NCBI GenBank assembly: GCA_002179805.1
Contig: NAVB01000188.1
Span: 1-45,541, forward strand
DNA: 45,541 nucleotides
Source of the DNA: Acanthamoeba lenticulata
Taxonomy: Eukaryota > Discosea > Longamoebia > Acanthamoebidae
Reading direction: 5' to 3'
The first letter of the stretch is position 1. The number at the start of each line of letters is the position of its first letter. Below, one piece after another: positions 11,701-21,249 of the stretch. The position numbers were made by a program, and so were the translations under genes. The notes beneath the pieces were generated by a model, which saw only the letters and a list, made by a program, of their open reading frames with translations, searched no databases and had not been told where the DNA came from.

Positions 11701-13728
11701 AATGCAGAGCCGGAGTACACGAAGGCGTTCCTGCTGACCCATCACGCGTTCACGTCGTCGCGGGTCGTGCTGGATTACCTGCTCAAGCGGTACATGACCT
11801 GCAGCGACGAGATCGAGCGGGCGGCCCAGGCGGGCACCTCCGCTGACGAGCCCGCCACCAAAGCGGAGAAGACGCAACGGCGCATCCTCTACCTCCTCAA
11901 GGTCTGGGTCGACGAGTACTTCTACGACTTTTACGATGAGGACCAGGTCCGCTTCCACCTACCTTCGCCATCTTCCTCTCTTTGGAGTTGTGCTGACGTG
12001 CTTATGTGCGATTGGTTGGTGGATGGGGCGTGTGGTGGCCACACACAGCTGCTGGAGAAGCTCATTTCGTTCCTCAACCAGACGATGGTGAAGGAGGGCG
12101 GCACATCATCGGCCCTCGTGCTCCACCAGCGCATCCTCCAGTCCATCGAAGCCAACGTACGTTTTTGTCTGGAGGCAAAAACACGTCAGACGATACATCT
12201 TGGCCTCGTGCTCACCAACAAACACCAAACCAAACCAGACGATGGGCACGTCCAAGGCCAAGCAGGCGTCGCTGGAGTTTGCGCCGCTGCCGCGGGTGCC
12301 GCGGTCGCTGGAGAAGCCCAACTGGTTCATCATCGATGAGGTGGAGCTTGCCCGCCAGCTCACGATCCGCTCCTTTGATCTCTTTGCCGCCATCCGGTTG
12401 TTTGAGTTCTTTGGGCAGCCCTGGTCCAAGCCCTCAACGCAGCATCTGGCCCCCAACCTGATGGCCTTTATCGAATACTTCAACGCCATCTCGCGCGCCG
12501 TCTCCACCGCCCTCCTCCAGCAGAGGGTGCGTTTTCCTTTTTATTTATAATTGATTGATAATATGATTTTATCATATTATTAGTGATTTCTTGACTGACG
12601 TAATTTATAAATTTAAATGAATAAAAACAGAAAATCAGGGAGCGCGTGAAGCTGCTCACGCGGTTCATCCGGACGGCGGAGGAGCTGCGCGACCTGGGCA
12701 ACTTCCACCTCCTGCAGGCCTTCATCGCCGGCTTCAGCAACTCGGCCGTCTCCCGGCTGCAGTGGACCAAGGCCCGCCTCCCCAAGGTTCGCCCCCCCCC
12801 CTCTCTTCTCTCCCACCCTTCATTGCATTTTCGATACAGCCTCTGACCAGCATTAACTTCTCCTTCTTCTCCTTCTTCTTCTCCTTCTTCTTTCACTCGA
12901 CTTCAGATGTCGGCGGCGGTGCTTGCGGAGCTGGAGGAGCTCATGTCCATGAACTCGTCCTTCAAGCAATACCGGTTGAAGCTTAACGGAAGCAACCCCC
13001 CTGCCATTCCCTACATGTACCATCCTCCTCCCCCTTCCACTCACTTGCCTGTCGTCATCATCTTCGTCATTGTCGTCATCGTCGTCATCGTCATCGTCCC
13101 CAAGCAAAACAAAACGCGCATATGAGAACTCGGGGTGTCGTACCCGTGGCACCTCGAGATACGTCTTGCTGTGCAAAAGCAAACCACCAATTCACGCGCC
13201 CATCACTAGGGCGCGTGGTGGTGGGCGTGCGTATCAATACGTCATGCGGCCCTTTTCCACGGCGCTGACGTACTATAACACATGGACATCTTCATCGTCA
13301 CCTCCGTTTTAATTGTCATGCGTGTCGCCGTTGCACGTCTGCTGACGCAACAAACGCAACGACTCTAGTGGTGTGTGCCTCCAGGACTTGACGTTCATCG
13401 AGGACGGGAACCGGAACAAGGTGGAGAACATGATCAACTTCTCCAAGCACAAGCTGGTCTACGGCGTCATCTCCCTCCTCGAGCGGTTCCAGAAGACCGG
13501 CTACAACCTGCAGCGCATCGAAGAGATCCAGGCCTTTGTGAAGGAACCGGTTCAGTTCGATGAAAAGCAACTGTATAGCCTTTCTCTCAAGGTGCCCAGA
13601 CTCCCTCCTTAACTCCCTTTTTTTTCTCGTTGAGGATGATCACCACCGTCATCATGCTTACTCCCTTCTTCTTCTCCAACGCTGTGCAGGTCGAGCCGCG
13701 TAACGCTGCCCGTTCAGACATCCAGTAG
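5749..13728 (+). CDS. LRR - GBD/FH3 - talin F0F1 (x2) - RasGEF fusion protein
   Basis: Very large exchange factor assembled from well over 20 exons. The ATG at 5749 (AAAATGG context) starts a leucine-rich repeat block to about 7000 (LKELNLANNAIKQLPKAF, LTTLDLNKNALKLI). A Pro/Ser linker follows, then a diaphanous-type GBD/FH3 armadillo region (7723-9000: PEHFALLLEDGDG, NWLEAFLAAKGLSNLLTLL, KRERFRLLVNLLGRN). After an acidic linker come two consecutive talin-type F0-F1 ubiquitin-fold pairs (about 9640-10640 and 10640-11420; FDWGLFL...GLWP, NYGLYLQRANP). RasGEF-N spans about 11580-12150 (GTLSSLIDHLIETPIYEPEY) and the CDC25 catalytic domain 12320-13715 (ARQLTIRSFDLF, NFHLLQAFIAGFSNSAVSRL, DLTFIEDGN, LYSLSLKVEPR). 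TAG lies at 13726-13728. It probably activates a Ras/Rap GTPase under Rho/Ras input. Phases at the LRR-GBD joins read through, supporting one gene. Confidence 0.83.
13183..13222 (+). other. Strong hairpin inside an unusually long RasGEF intron
   Basis: The intron that splits the RasGEF catalytic domain (about 13018-13367, between NPPAIPY and GVCLQDL) is about 350 bp, several times longer than the gene's other introns. Within it CACGCGCCC (13193-13201) and GGGCGCGTG (13209-13217) pair perfectly around a 7-base loop. Flanking ACCACC and GTGGTG extend the stem past a 4-base bulge. A GTCATC-type microsatellite lies upstream at about 13050-13100. It could be an RNA structure affecting splicing or a small intronic RNA; no known RNA family was recognised. 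Confidence 0.4.
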
Positions 13729-14070
13729 GAGGCGATAGAGGAAGGAAGATGAACCCCCACAGAACCGACACACACTGCCCCCCCCCTCCTTTCTCCCTTG
13801 ACCACAAGCCCCATTTGTAGACGTGCCATTTCTGTTTCATTATATTAATAATTAATCAATCCATTTTTATTTTAAATCCAATATTTACTTTTTGTCCTTA
13901 AAACGTTAATAATAAGTTGGTGGCTGCTGTGCGTCTTCGCCAAGGTTGGTGGAACGCCTAAGTTCCAGGAAAAAGGCCGAATACCGGTCAACGCGTACTT
14001 TTATTGAGCATCGACAGCACACAATACAACACAACAACAGACGACAACAGTACCTAGCTGGACATACAAC
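13729..14070 (+). other. Intergenic region, AT-rich core
   Basis: About 340 bases between the RasGEF stop and the monooxygenase start. A strongly AT-rich block at 13836-13915 is bounded by ordinary GC-rich sequence. It probably holds the RasGEF 3' end and the promoter and 5' leader of the monooxygenase (CACAATACAACACAACAAC-type leader just before the ATG). No gene seen. Confidence 0.45.
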
Positions 14071-15573
14071 ATGCTCGCTTCTTCGTCCTCACAAACCACA
14101 GAGGAGGAGCGCCGCAGGAGGCCACACGCCATCATCATTGGCGCGGGCATCGCCGGGTGCTCGCTGGCCCTCCTCCTCAAGCGCGCCGGCGTGACGTCGA
14201 CCATCTATGAGGCTTACCCTCGCGAGCGGGCCACGCAGGGCGTCGGGGGCGGCCTCCAGCTCGGGCCCGGCGGCATGCGCGTGCTGCAGCACCTGGGGCT
14301 CGCCCACAAGGTCGTCGAGGCCGGCGTGCCCAGTAAGGCCATGGTCGTGCACAACCAGCATGGCAAGCAGCTGGCGGTGGCTGAGATCGACCCGCACCAC
14401 GAGTTTGGCCAGCCGGCCGTGAACTTGACCCGCGCTGCACTCGCTCAAGTGCTCATGGAAGCCGTAGAGCAGGACGATGACATTGGTCTCGAGTTCGACA
14501 AGCGGCTGGTCGATTTGGCCGGGTTCGGGGAGGACGGCGACGACAACGCGGTGGTGACGGCCACGTTCGAGGACGGTCACACCGCGCAAGGTGACTTGGT
14601 GGTTGGCGCCGACGGGATCCACTCTCGCACGCGAGCTATCATCCTTCAGGAAGAAGACCCGAAGCCCCACTTTGAAGGGCTCATGACGTCGGGCGGCTTC
14701 GCGCTCTCGGATGTCTTCCTCGACCTGCCAGAGGGCGAGCAGGGCCACATCCACTTCCTCTTTGGCCCGACGGGCGGGAGCTTTGGCTACTGCCGCGCGC
14801 ACCCCACCGACCCGCGGGTGGTCATGTGGTGGCGCAACATGAACGTGCTCGACGACCCGCGCTGGGCCGGGCGCGCACCCACGAGAGACGAGCTGCAGGC
14901 CCTCGACATCGACGAGCTCAAGCGGCGCATCCTGGACGTGCCCGGCGGTTGGGCTCCGCTCGCACGCCAACTGGTGGCCGACACCGAACACATCCTGCGC
15001 GGCACCGTGCACGACGTGGCCTCGCTGCCGCGCTGGCACGTCGGCCGGGCCGTGCTGGTCGGGGACGCCGCCCATGCGGTGAGCCCCCACTCGGGCTTGG
15101 GCGCCTCGCTGGCGCTCGAGGACGTCATGTACCTGGCCAAGGCCCTCCGTCTGGCCCTTCGCGACCACTGCGCCACCGACAGGAACACATCAACCCTGCC
15201 CACCGCGGTGGTCCAGTCGGCCTTCCGGCTCTACCAGGCGGCGCGCAAGGAGCGGGCCGAGGCGGTCGTGGCCGAGGGCCGCCGACGGGGCGAGCCGCGC
15301 CAGAGCGGCGGGACGCAAAAGCCGCCGAGCGCGCTGAAGCAATGGGTCACCGAACGCTTCCTGATGGCGCTTTTCACCTACCTGGTGCCGGCCACCTTCC
15401 GCTGGACCTACGGCTACCGCATCGAGTGGGATGACTGCGCGAGCCTCGTCGAGGCCGAGATGCGTCTGGCGCAGGCGCGGGCCGCGCGGCCGTGGCTCCA
15501 GGGCGTGGCCTCTTGTGTGGTCCTGGCGGCCGTTCTTGCCCCCGTGTTTCTCCCACTGTGGTCGTCCTCTTGA
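14071..15573 (+). CDS. FAD-dependent aromatic-type monooxygenase, intronless
   Basis: A 500-residue flavoprotein of the p-hydroxybenzoate/salicylate hydroxylase group (class A flavin monooxygenases, also including zeaxanthin epoxidase). The three family fingerprints are in place: the Rossmann GAGIAG at residues 24-29, the DG motif in GDLVVGADGIHSRTR near 175-190, and the GD motif AVLVGDAAHAVSPHSGLGAS near 327-346. The family uses NAD(P)H and O2 to hydroxylate or epoxidise an aromatic or isoprenoid substrate; the substrate here is unknown. A hydrophobic segment near the C-terminus (SCVVLAAVLAPVFLPLW) could be a tail anchor, which soluble bacterial relatives usually lack. The frame is uninterrupted and very GC-rich, unlike the intron-filled neighbours, which would fit retroposition or acquisition from bacteria. 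The ATG at 14071 is the first in frame. Confidence 0.88.
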   Translation: MLASSSSQTTEEERRRRPHAIIIGAGIAGCSLALLLKRAGVTSTIYEAYPRERATQGVGGGLQLGPGGMRVLQHLGLAHKVVEAGVPSKAMVVHNQHGKQLAVAEIDPHHEFGQPAVNLTRAALAQVLMEAVEQDDDIGLEFDKRLVDLAGFGEDGDDNAVVTATFEDGHTAQGDLVVGADGIHSRTRAIILQEEDPKPHFEGLMTSGGFALSDVFLDLPEGEQGHIHFLFGPTGGSFGYCRAHPTDPRVVMWWRNMNVLDDPRWAGRAPTRDELQALDIDELKRRILDVPGGWAPLARQLVADTEHILRGTVHDVASLPRWHVGRAVLVGDAAHAVSPHSGLGASLALEDVMYLAKALRLALRDHCATDRNTSTLPTAVVQSAFRLYQAARKERAEAVVAEGRRRGEPRQSGGTQKPPSALKQWVTERFLMALFTYLVPATFRWTYGYRIEWDDCASLVEAEMRLAQARAARPWLQGVASCVVLAAVLAPVFLPLWSSS

Positions 15574-15834
15574 GTGCCGAGAGAGCTTTGTACAGAAAAA
15601 AGAAGAAAAAAAGAGGTTTTGATCGGATCCAACGTACAAAAACCAACATAGATTGGTAACGAGACCGCTGCGGCGGACAGATCACCAACGGCAGTGAAAG
15701 TGGACCGTCACATCGCGAATGTTCACTATATTTTTACAAAAGGAACATACGACAAGGCTCAACTGAGCCTTGATGTCGCACAGAACACGAGGCGGCAGGA
15801 TAGATTGGAGAAAGGGAAGGGAGTGGGCAGCTGT
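15574..15834. other. 3' flanks of two convergent genes
   Basis: About 260 bases shared by the monooxygenase and HMG-box genes, which point towards each other. An A-rich run (AAAAAAGAAGAAAAAAAG) follows the monooxygenase stop by about 20 bases. No independent gene was seen. Confidence 0.4.
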
Positions 15835-16230
15835 TTACTCGTCGGACTCATCGTCGTCGTCATCATCGTCGTCATCGTCGTCCTCCTCTGAGTCAGCCTT
15901 CTTCTTGGTGGTCTTCTTCTTGGAGCTGGTAGTCTTGAACTTGGCCATTTCCTTGTCGTACCTCTCCTTGTCCTTCTTGGCCTGGGAGAGGTAGGGCTCC
16001 TTCTCCTCCTCGCTCAACTCCTTCCACCTAGCGGAAATCGTCTTGGTGATCTCGCCGAAGCCCATGTCGGGGTTCTCCTCCTTGACCTTGCTCCTCTCCT
16101 CGGCGGAGAAGATGATGTAGCCGGTCTTAGGCCTCTTGGGGGCGTTGGGGTCCTTGTCCTTCTTGCCCTTGGCAGGGGCCTTCTTAATGGTCTTCTTCTT
16201 CGCCACGCCGTTCTTGCCTCGGGAGCTCAT
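15835..16230 (-). CDS. HMG-box (HMGB/NHP6-like) chromatin protein
   Basis: A 131-residue nuclear DNA-bending protein with a single HMG box. A lysine-rich N-terminal tail leads into DPNAPKRPKTGYIIFSAEER, the classic start of an HMGB-type box, followed by ITKTISARWKELSEEEKEPY and the third helix through KERYDKEMAKFK. A basic Lys linker and a long run of Asp/Glu (about 15843-15890) close the chain, as in vertebrate HMGB acidic tails. Such proteins bind DNA without sequence specificity and assist nucleosome remodelling. One box plus an acidic tail lies between yeast NHP6 (no tail) and animal HMGB1 (two boxes). The ATG at 16230 lies in clean context; the stop is TAA at 15835-15837. No intron. The acidic tail is encoded by a GAC/GAT trinucleotide run that may vary in length between strains. 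Confidence 0.93.
   Translation of the reverse strand: MSSRGKNGVAKKKTIKKAPAKGKKDKDPNAPKRPKTGYIIFSAEERSKVKEENPDMGFGEITKTISARWKELSEEEKEPYLSQAKKDKERYDKEMAKFKTTSSKKKTTKKKADSEEDDDDDDDDDDDESDE
15841..15890 (-). repeat. Asp/Glu-codon trinucleotide microsatellite
   Basis: On the plus strand this is a GTC/ATC/CTC-rich tract that encodes the acidic C-terminal tail of the HMG-box protein on the minus strand. Slippage would change the length of the tail without breaking the frame. Confidence 0.6.
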
Positions 16231-17222
16231 CTTGATGAAACGTTAAACGCTCTGCATAAATAACATGAGTGAGCCATACTGTCATACATAGCGAGATCTG
16301 ATGCAGCGGCGGCAATGTGCTGTGCGCACAGGATGACCGTGGAATTTGTAGAAATTTGTGAAAGACCGAAGTGAAGCTAATTTTGTAGCATTGGCGATCC
16401 AATCGAGTGAATGTGAGAGAGATGAGCGGCATGGCAAGGGATGTAGCGTACGGTGGTGGGCGGGTAACGGTGAGACTGTGAGTACTGGTGAAAAAAGACT
16501 GGGCCGCAGCCATAGGGGACAGGCCCCCCCCAGCGGAGAACGTTACCGCGTTATTTCCACACAGCGGTGGACGACCGGGGCTTGCGGGTTGGCCGCAGCC
16601 ACTCGTGCCGCGGTGTGCCGCCAGTTCTCGCCTCTTCGCGCCAGAATTTACCGAGCATGGTAACGGCTCTTTTCTTCTCTTTTCCAGCATGCGCGCATTC
16701 TTTGCATATCAGTCTTTTTCCTTCGATTTTTGCTTTTTAGCTTGCGGCTTGTGTTGATTCTGGGCTGAACCGCGAGGCGGTGGTCATCAGTCTTTGTAAA
16801 CAATGCGGATCGCTTCACGATTCAAAACACCAACTTGTTATCCCTTTGTGGCTGGTGCGTCCCACTCGCCCTTTTACAGCCCAGTATAAAAAGCTAACCG
16901 CACTCCATCGTTTTGCCCACTCGCCAGCCGCAGAAGGCGTTGGGGCCAGCCTTCTCGCCTCTCGTCTGGTTGCAGTTCCTCGATCGGGTCCACTTGACGC
17001 CAGGCGCTGGGCCCACGCTGCCCGTACCGCGTCGACCACCGCACTACAGCACCACCGGTACGACTTTGTTTTATAGACAAATGTTGACTACACGCTGCCT
17101 TCCTCTCGCCCTCCTACTCACTCACTCAGTTTCAGCCCCGCAACGCCACCATCGCCATTGCTGCTGCTACCGCGACGGGCCGTGAGCTTCGTCCCCCACA
17201 CGCACCCCACGGCCGATTCCGT
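16231..17222. other. Divergent promoter region, HMG-box and Mrs2 genes
   Basis: Nearly 1 kb between the HMG-box ATG (minus) and the chosen Mrs2 ATG (plus). It holds a TATA-like element at 16885-16892. It may also hold 5' non-coding exons of the Mrs2 gene: a good donor (GTACGA at about 17058) and acceptor (TTTCAG ending near 17136) bracket a possible leader intron. Several open frames here begin with GTG or TTG only and show no family motif. No RNA gene recognised. Confidence 0.4.
16885..16892 (+). promoter_or_regulatory. Candidate TATA box for the Mrs2 gene
   Basis: TATAAAAA in an otherwise GC-rich stretch, about 340 bases before the Mrs2 start. If transcription began about 30 bases downstream, the leader would contain the possible intron at 17058-17136. 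Direct evidence is only the match to the core element. Confidence 0.3.
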
Positions 17223-19583
17223 ATGACTCTCACGACACACCCAGGCCTCTTCCCTCTTCCCCACTCACGCCTACGCCTCTTGTGCGCACAGCTGTTCGGG
17301 CCCCAGCCCACAGTCCCAAGCGAGAACGCCACTGGTGGATCAACGCAAGGCCACACCCCGTACGGAACGGGCAGCGGAAGCGGCGGCGGTGGTGGCGGCA
17401 GTGGCCATGGCGGTGGTCATGGCGTGCACCATCCGCCGTTCGTGCCACAGAGCCCGGCCATGGGTCTGCCCTCGTCGGCTGACGTCGTCCAGATCGACTG
17501 CATGACCAACCAGGACAAAGTGTACACCGCCGCTCCTCACCCCCATGTGGCGTGGCGCAGAAGGCCGCGGAATGCAAAGCATACGCAGCTTCGTCCAGCA
17601 GCTTTCTCGGCTGACTCCCCCCGTGTGATAACGAACGGCTTGCAGGCAAAAGGTGGACAAGTGGTGGCTGTGCGATGTCGGCGACATCCGGCCGCGCGAT
17701 CTGTCCATCGTGTGGCCGCCCTCCCTCCAGAACGTGGGCACCACCCTTCTCGTCCGCGGTCGCGCGATCATCGTCCACACCCTCAACGTCCGCGCCGGTA
17801 CTTTTTCCTCTTTGGCTTCTTCCTCGTACTTGCTGATCAAGGCTCATGCTGTTCTTGTTGTTGATGATGATGAGCAGTGGTGCTGCACGATCGAGTGCTG
17901 CTGTTCCAAGCGGACGACCCGACCTCGTCGGCCTTTGTCGGGTTCCTCAAGACCCACCTCAAGTTCACGAACCCGCTCCCGTCGTCATCATCATCAACGG
18001 CCTCGGCTTCGTTCGTCTTGCGCCTCTTCTCGCCGCCGCCGCCGCACGTGGCCTGTGGCTCGGGAATGACAAGAATGTCGTTTTTGTGTTGTTCTTGTTC
18101 TGCGCGCGCAGGTGCCTGCGACCAAACGTCAAACTCACGGGCCCGTCGGCTCACATGCACTCGAACCTGCCCTTTGAGCTCGACGTCGTCGAGGCCATCC
18201 TCATGTACGAGACGGCCTCGCTGTCGGAGCGGCTCTTGAAGCTCGAGCCCTACGTGCTCGAGATCACCAAGATCCTCCCTTCGCACGCCTCCCAGGTCCG
18301 CCCTTTTTGTGACGTCAGCAACCACGCGAGCATGGAATGACAAGAATGCCTACGTGTATGCGCAGATGAACCTGGAGTTCATGCTGAAGCTCAACACGGA
18401 GCTGAACCAGTTTGAAGACGACCTGGCCAAGCTCCACGCCGCCATCAACGCGATCCTCTTCTCCGACCGCGACCTCGAGCTCATGAACCTCACCCAGCGC
18501 CACGAGCTCGGTAAGCCGTTGTCCCTCTTCCTCCTTCCCTTCCTCCTGGACCATTTCTTACACACGCGAGCCGCAGAGGAGAAGCAGAAGCACCAGAACC
18601 GGGTGGGCTACTTTGACGACGGCGGGCCCTACGCCCCGGCGGCCGTGAGTCACGGCCACGGCCACGGCGCCAGTCATCATGGCGGTGGCGGCAGCAGCAA
18701 CAACAACAACAACAATAGCAACAATCGTGGCTCTGGCGCTACCGGCCGAGGAGGAGGAAGCGGCGGCAGCGGCGCGTGGAGTGACGAAGAGCAGCTGGTC
18801 ATGGAGCGGACCGAGGTGGAGATCCTGCTCGAGAACTACGCCAAGTGCGTGGACGACCTCCTCACGCGGGTCAAGCTCATCAATCGTAACATCCGCAACT
18901 GCGAAAAGATGCTCGAGATCAACCTCAACTCGTCCCGCAACAGGTGGCCTCATCTTTCTCCATCCTCCTCCTCCTCCTTTATCGCACGACACACGACACG
19001 ACACGCATGTGTGCGTGAGTAACACAAACTTTGTGTTTGCGCAGAATCATGCAAACGGAGCTGCGGATCAGCATTGCGGCCCTCGTGTTGGGCGGGGCCT
19101 CGGTCTCGGCCGGCTTCTTTGGAATGAACCTCAGCTTCCCCGACATGTACGACATCCTCCCTGACCAAATGATGAAGATGCAAACGAAGAAGAAGAAGGT
19201 GGTTGATCCTGACGGCGCGCTTGTGGTGTTGTGTTGTGTTGTGTTGTGTTGGCGGGACCAGATTCGAGTCGCCGTACGCGTTCCAGGCCGTGGTCGGGAG
19301 CACGATGCTGTGCTCGGTGGTCTTTGGGCTGGGCATCTCGCGGTGGGCGCGCTACAAGCGCATCCTCTTGCCCATGACCTCTGCGACGGGCCCGCTCTTC
19401 AAGATGCCGGGCAGCGCTGCCCTCTCGCTCATGCCTCGGCGCGTCAAGCGGGCGGTCTCCAGCCTCTTCAACCCGCTCATCTCCCCTCTCGCTCCCTCCT
19501 CCACCCCGTCCTCTTCTTCGTCTTCCTCTTCAACAACATCCTCTCCGTCGACTTCATCATCAAGCGCCAAGCCGTCCAAGTGA
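17223..19583 (+). CDS. Mrs2/CorA-type magnesium channel, probably mitochondrial
   Basis: The chain shows the Mrs2 order: a beta/alpha N-terminal domain (QKVDKWWLCDVGDIRPRDLS, LLVRGRAIIVHTLNVRA, VLLHDRVLLFQ), then FELDVVEAILMYETASLSER and long helices (NLEFMLKLNTELNQFEDDLA, TEVEILLENYAKCVDDLLTR). Transmembrane helix 1 ends in the hallmark GMN (AGFFGMNL, near 19120) and helix 2 is AVVGSTMLCSVVFGLGIS. CorA/Mrs2 proteins form pentameric Mg2+ channels; the Mrs2 branch sits in the mitochondrial inner membrane. The N-terminus from ATG 17223 is Arg/Leu/Pro-rich without acidic residues, fitting a presequence, but an upstream spliced start is possible. Gly/His-rich, Asn-rich and C-terminal Ser/Pro low-complexity inserts are unusual additions. 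Stop TGA at 19581-19583. Introns are short. Confidence 0.85.
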
Positions 19584-19681
19584 GGCACCAGCGCCAGTTG
19601 TATTGTACATTTTTAAAAAATAAAACAAAACAATTTATTTGTAAAACAATTAAGTCTTATATTTATATTTATTTGATTTAT

Positions 19682-21237
19682 TCATCTCGAGTCGACAGCG
19701 CGGTAAAGGTCGTCGGGCGCGTCTTCGACGGCGATGTCGGCCGAGTCGAGGACCTGCGAGAACAGAGGCCGGTGGTCCCACTCGGCGATGGGCACGTGGA
19801 CGACCTGGTGCGAGAAGGGATAGAACAGGCCCACCTCGCGCACGGCCAGGCCCTGCTCCCGGGCCAGCGCCGCGTAGGCAAACAGCTCCGTGAGGCCCTT
19901 CTCCCAGTGGCGCCGCGGGTCGAGCGTGGCCGACACGTCTGCGTGCGGTGAGTGAGTGAGTTGTTGATCGACATGAAGGTATCATGGCGTGAAGATGGAG
20001 TTGAACGCACTGAGGACAGCGTCGTCGATGACGAGCTCGGCGGTGGCCGGACAGCGCGTGGTGCCGATCTGAGGGTGGAGCCACAGGTCGCGGGCGGCCT
20101 GGCGCTCGGCCTCGATCCCGCGGGCCATCTTCTCGGGGCTCAGGTGGTTGCTCGTCTTGCCGTGCACGGCCTTCTCGTGGGTGAGCTCCTTATCGCGAGG
20201 CAGCCGCAGCAGCTGCGCCTGCACCGCGATCTCGACCTGGTGCAGCAGGTCGTGCGTCGCGCGGCTGTTCACCGTGTCGCGGAAGCTGAGCGGCGACAGC
20301 AGCCCGCCGCTCGCCGGCGGCGGCGAAGCCTTCTTGCCGTGGCCCTGGGGCTGGCCCTGGGCGTGGGCCTCGGCCACGGCCTCGGCCGCGTGGGACGGGT
20401 CAAAGTGGGCCAGCTCGTGGAGGCGCGAGAGCTGCCACAGGGGCCACACGAGGTCTTTCCAGTGGACTTCGCGGCACTTGAACTGGCGGATGTCCTCGTC
20501 CAGCTCGGGGTACTCGTCCGCCACCTACACGTACCACGCACCAGACGTCAGCTTCGTTAGCGCTCTTGTGTGCTGTGCGAGCCGACTGCGGAATGCCGCC
20601 AAGGTGGGGGCGTGCCTGGGCCTTGATGTCGGGCCGCTCAAAGGGGAGGTGGGGCGGGAGATGGACGGTGCAGTGGTGAGGCGCGTGGTCAAGGAGCATC
20701 TTGCTCACCGCGGTCTGCGTGAACACTGCGAAGCGGTGCTCAAGGCCCTGTTCGGACACCCAGTCCAGCCCTGCCAGAATGAACAGAACAGCGTGAGTTC
20801 ACTGCTTGAGTGAACAACCACAAGAAGAGGAGCAAACCAGAAGGGACATTGGGGTTGAGGTGGAGGAAGAGGGGGCGGAGTGTGGGCAGTGGTGGGAGGA
20901 GGCCGCTCTCCCACAACTGGCGGCCAGTGGCGATCTTCAAGCGGGAATGGAGGTCCAAACAGCCCTTCCGAAAGGCTGCAGCAGTGGCTCTTTGCATGTG
21001 TGGCTGTGCAGGTTGAGGTGGTCTTGTTGAGTACACGACAGGCTTCAGCAGGCCCAGCTCTGGCGCAACTGGCTGGCTCCTCTCGAATGACGTTCGGCAA
21101 GATCCGCTCTGGCTCTCTCGGGATTTTCTTTTGGCCCATTTTGAAACGTTTCCGAAATGATTCATTCGATAATTAAAAACTATTTCTGATAAATTAATCA
21201 CCACTTCTTTTTCAGCCGCACTCGTCTTCGTGTGCAT
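19682..21237 (-). CDS. Unrecognised protein, conserved-looking, several exons
   Basis: No family assigned. The exon before about 20840 reads AAAFRKGCLDLHSRLKIATG and LFLHLNPNVPS. A GT...AG intron of about 67 bp then joins in phase to GLDWVSEQGLEHRFAVFTQT. The next large exon contains DIRQFKCREVHWKDLVWPLW and LWLHPQIGTTRCPATAELVI. The last reads HWEKGLTELFAYAALAREQG, then GLFYPFSHQVVHVPIAEW, and ends AVDSR then TGA at 19682-19684. The last exon's pattern (a helix with Gln/Leu/Tyr/Ala followed by a beta strand and a short turn) faintly recalls the C-terminal part of PD-(D/E)XK nuclease-like domains, but I do not see the catalytic D...ExK, so this is only a thought. The start is uncertain: ATG 21237 is open but passes through AT-rich sequence, and 21163 or a spliced start are alternatives. 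It faces the F-box/MORN gene head to head and the Mrs2 gene tail to tail. Confidence 0.55.
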
Positions 21238-21249
21238 GGCCAACAACAC

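Noticed and set aside
14089..15168. A 359-codon open frame antisense to the FAD monooxygenase
   Set aside because: GC-rich coding DNA often leaves the opposite strand open; the frame has no family motif while the plus strand has three flavoprotein fingerprints.
16780..17076. Upstream frame that could extend the Mrs2 N-terminus
   Set aside because: It begins with GTG, not ATG, and lies across the TATA-like element; joining it in phase needed unsupported splice choices.
17855..17880. TGATGATGATGAG resembling a C/D snoRNA C box in an Mrs2 intron
   Set aside because: No paired D box and terminal stem were found; it is more likely a trinucleotide run.
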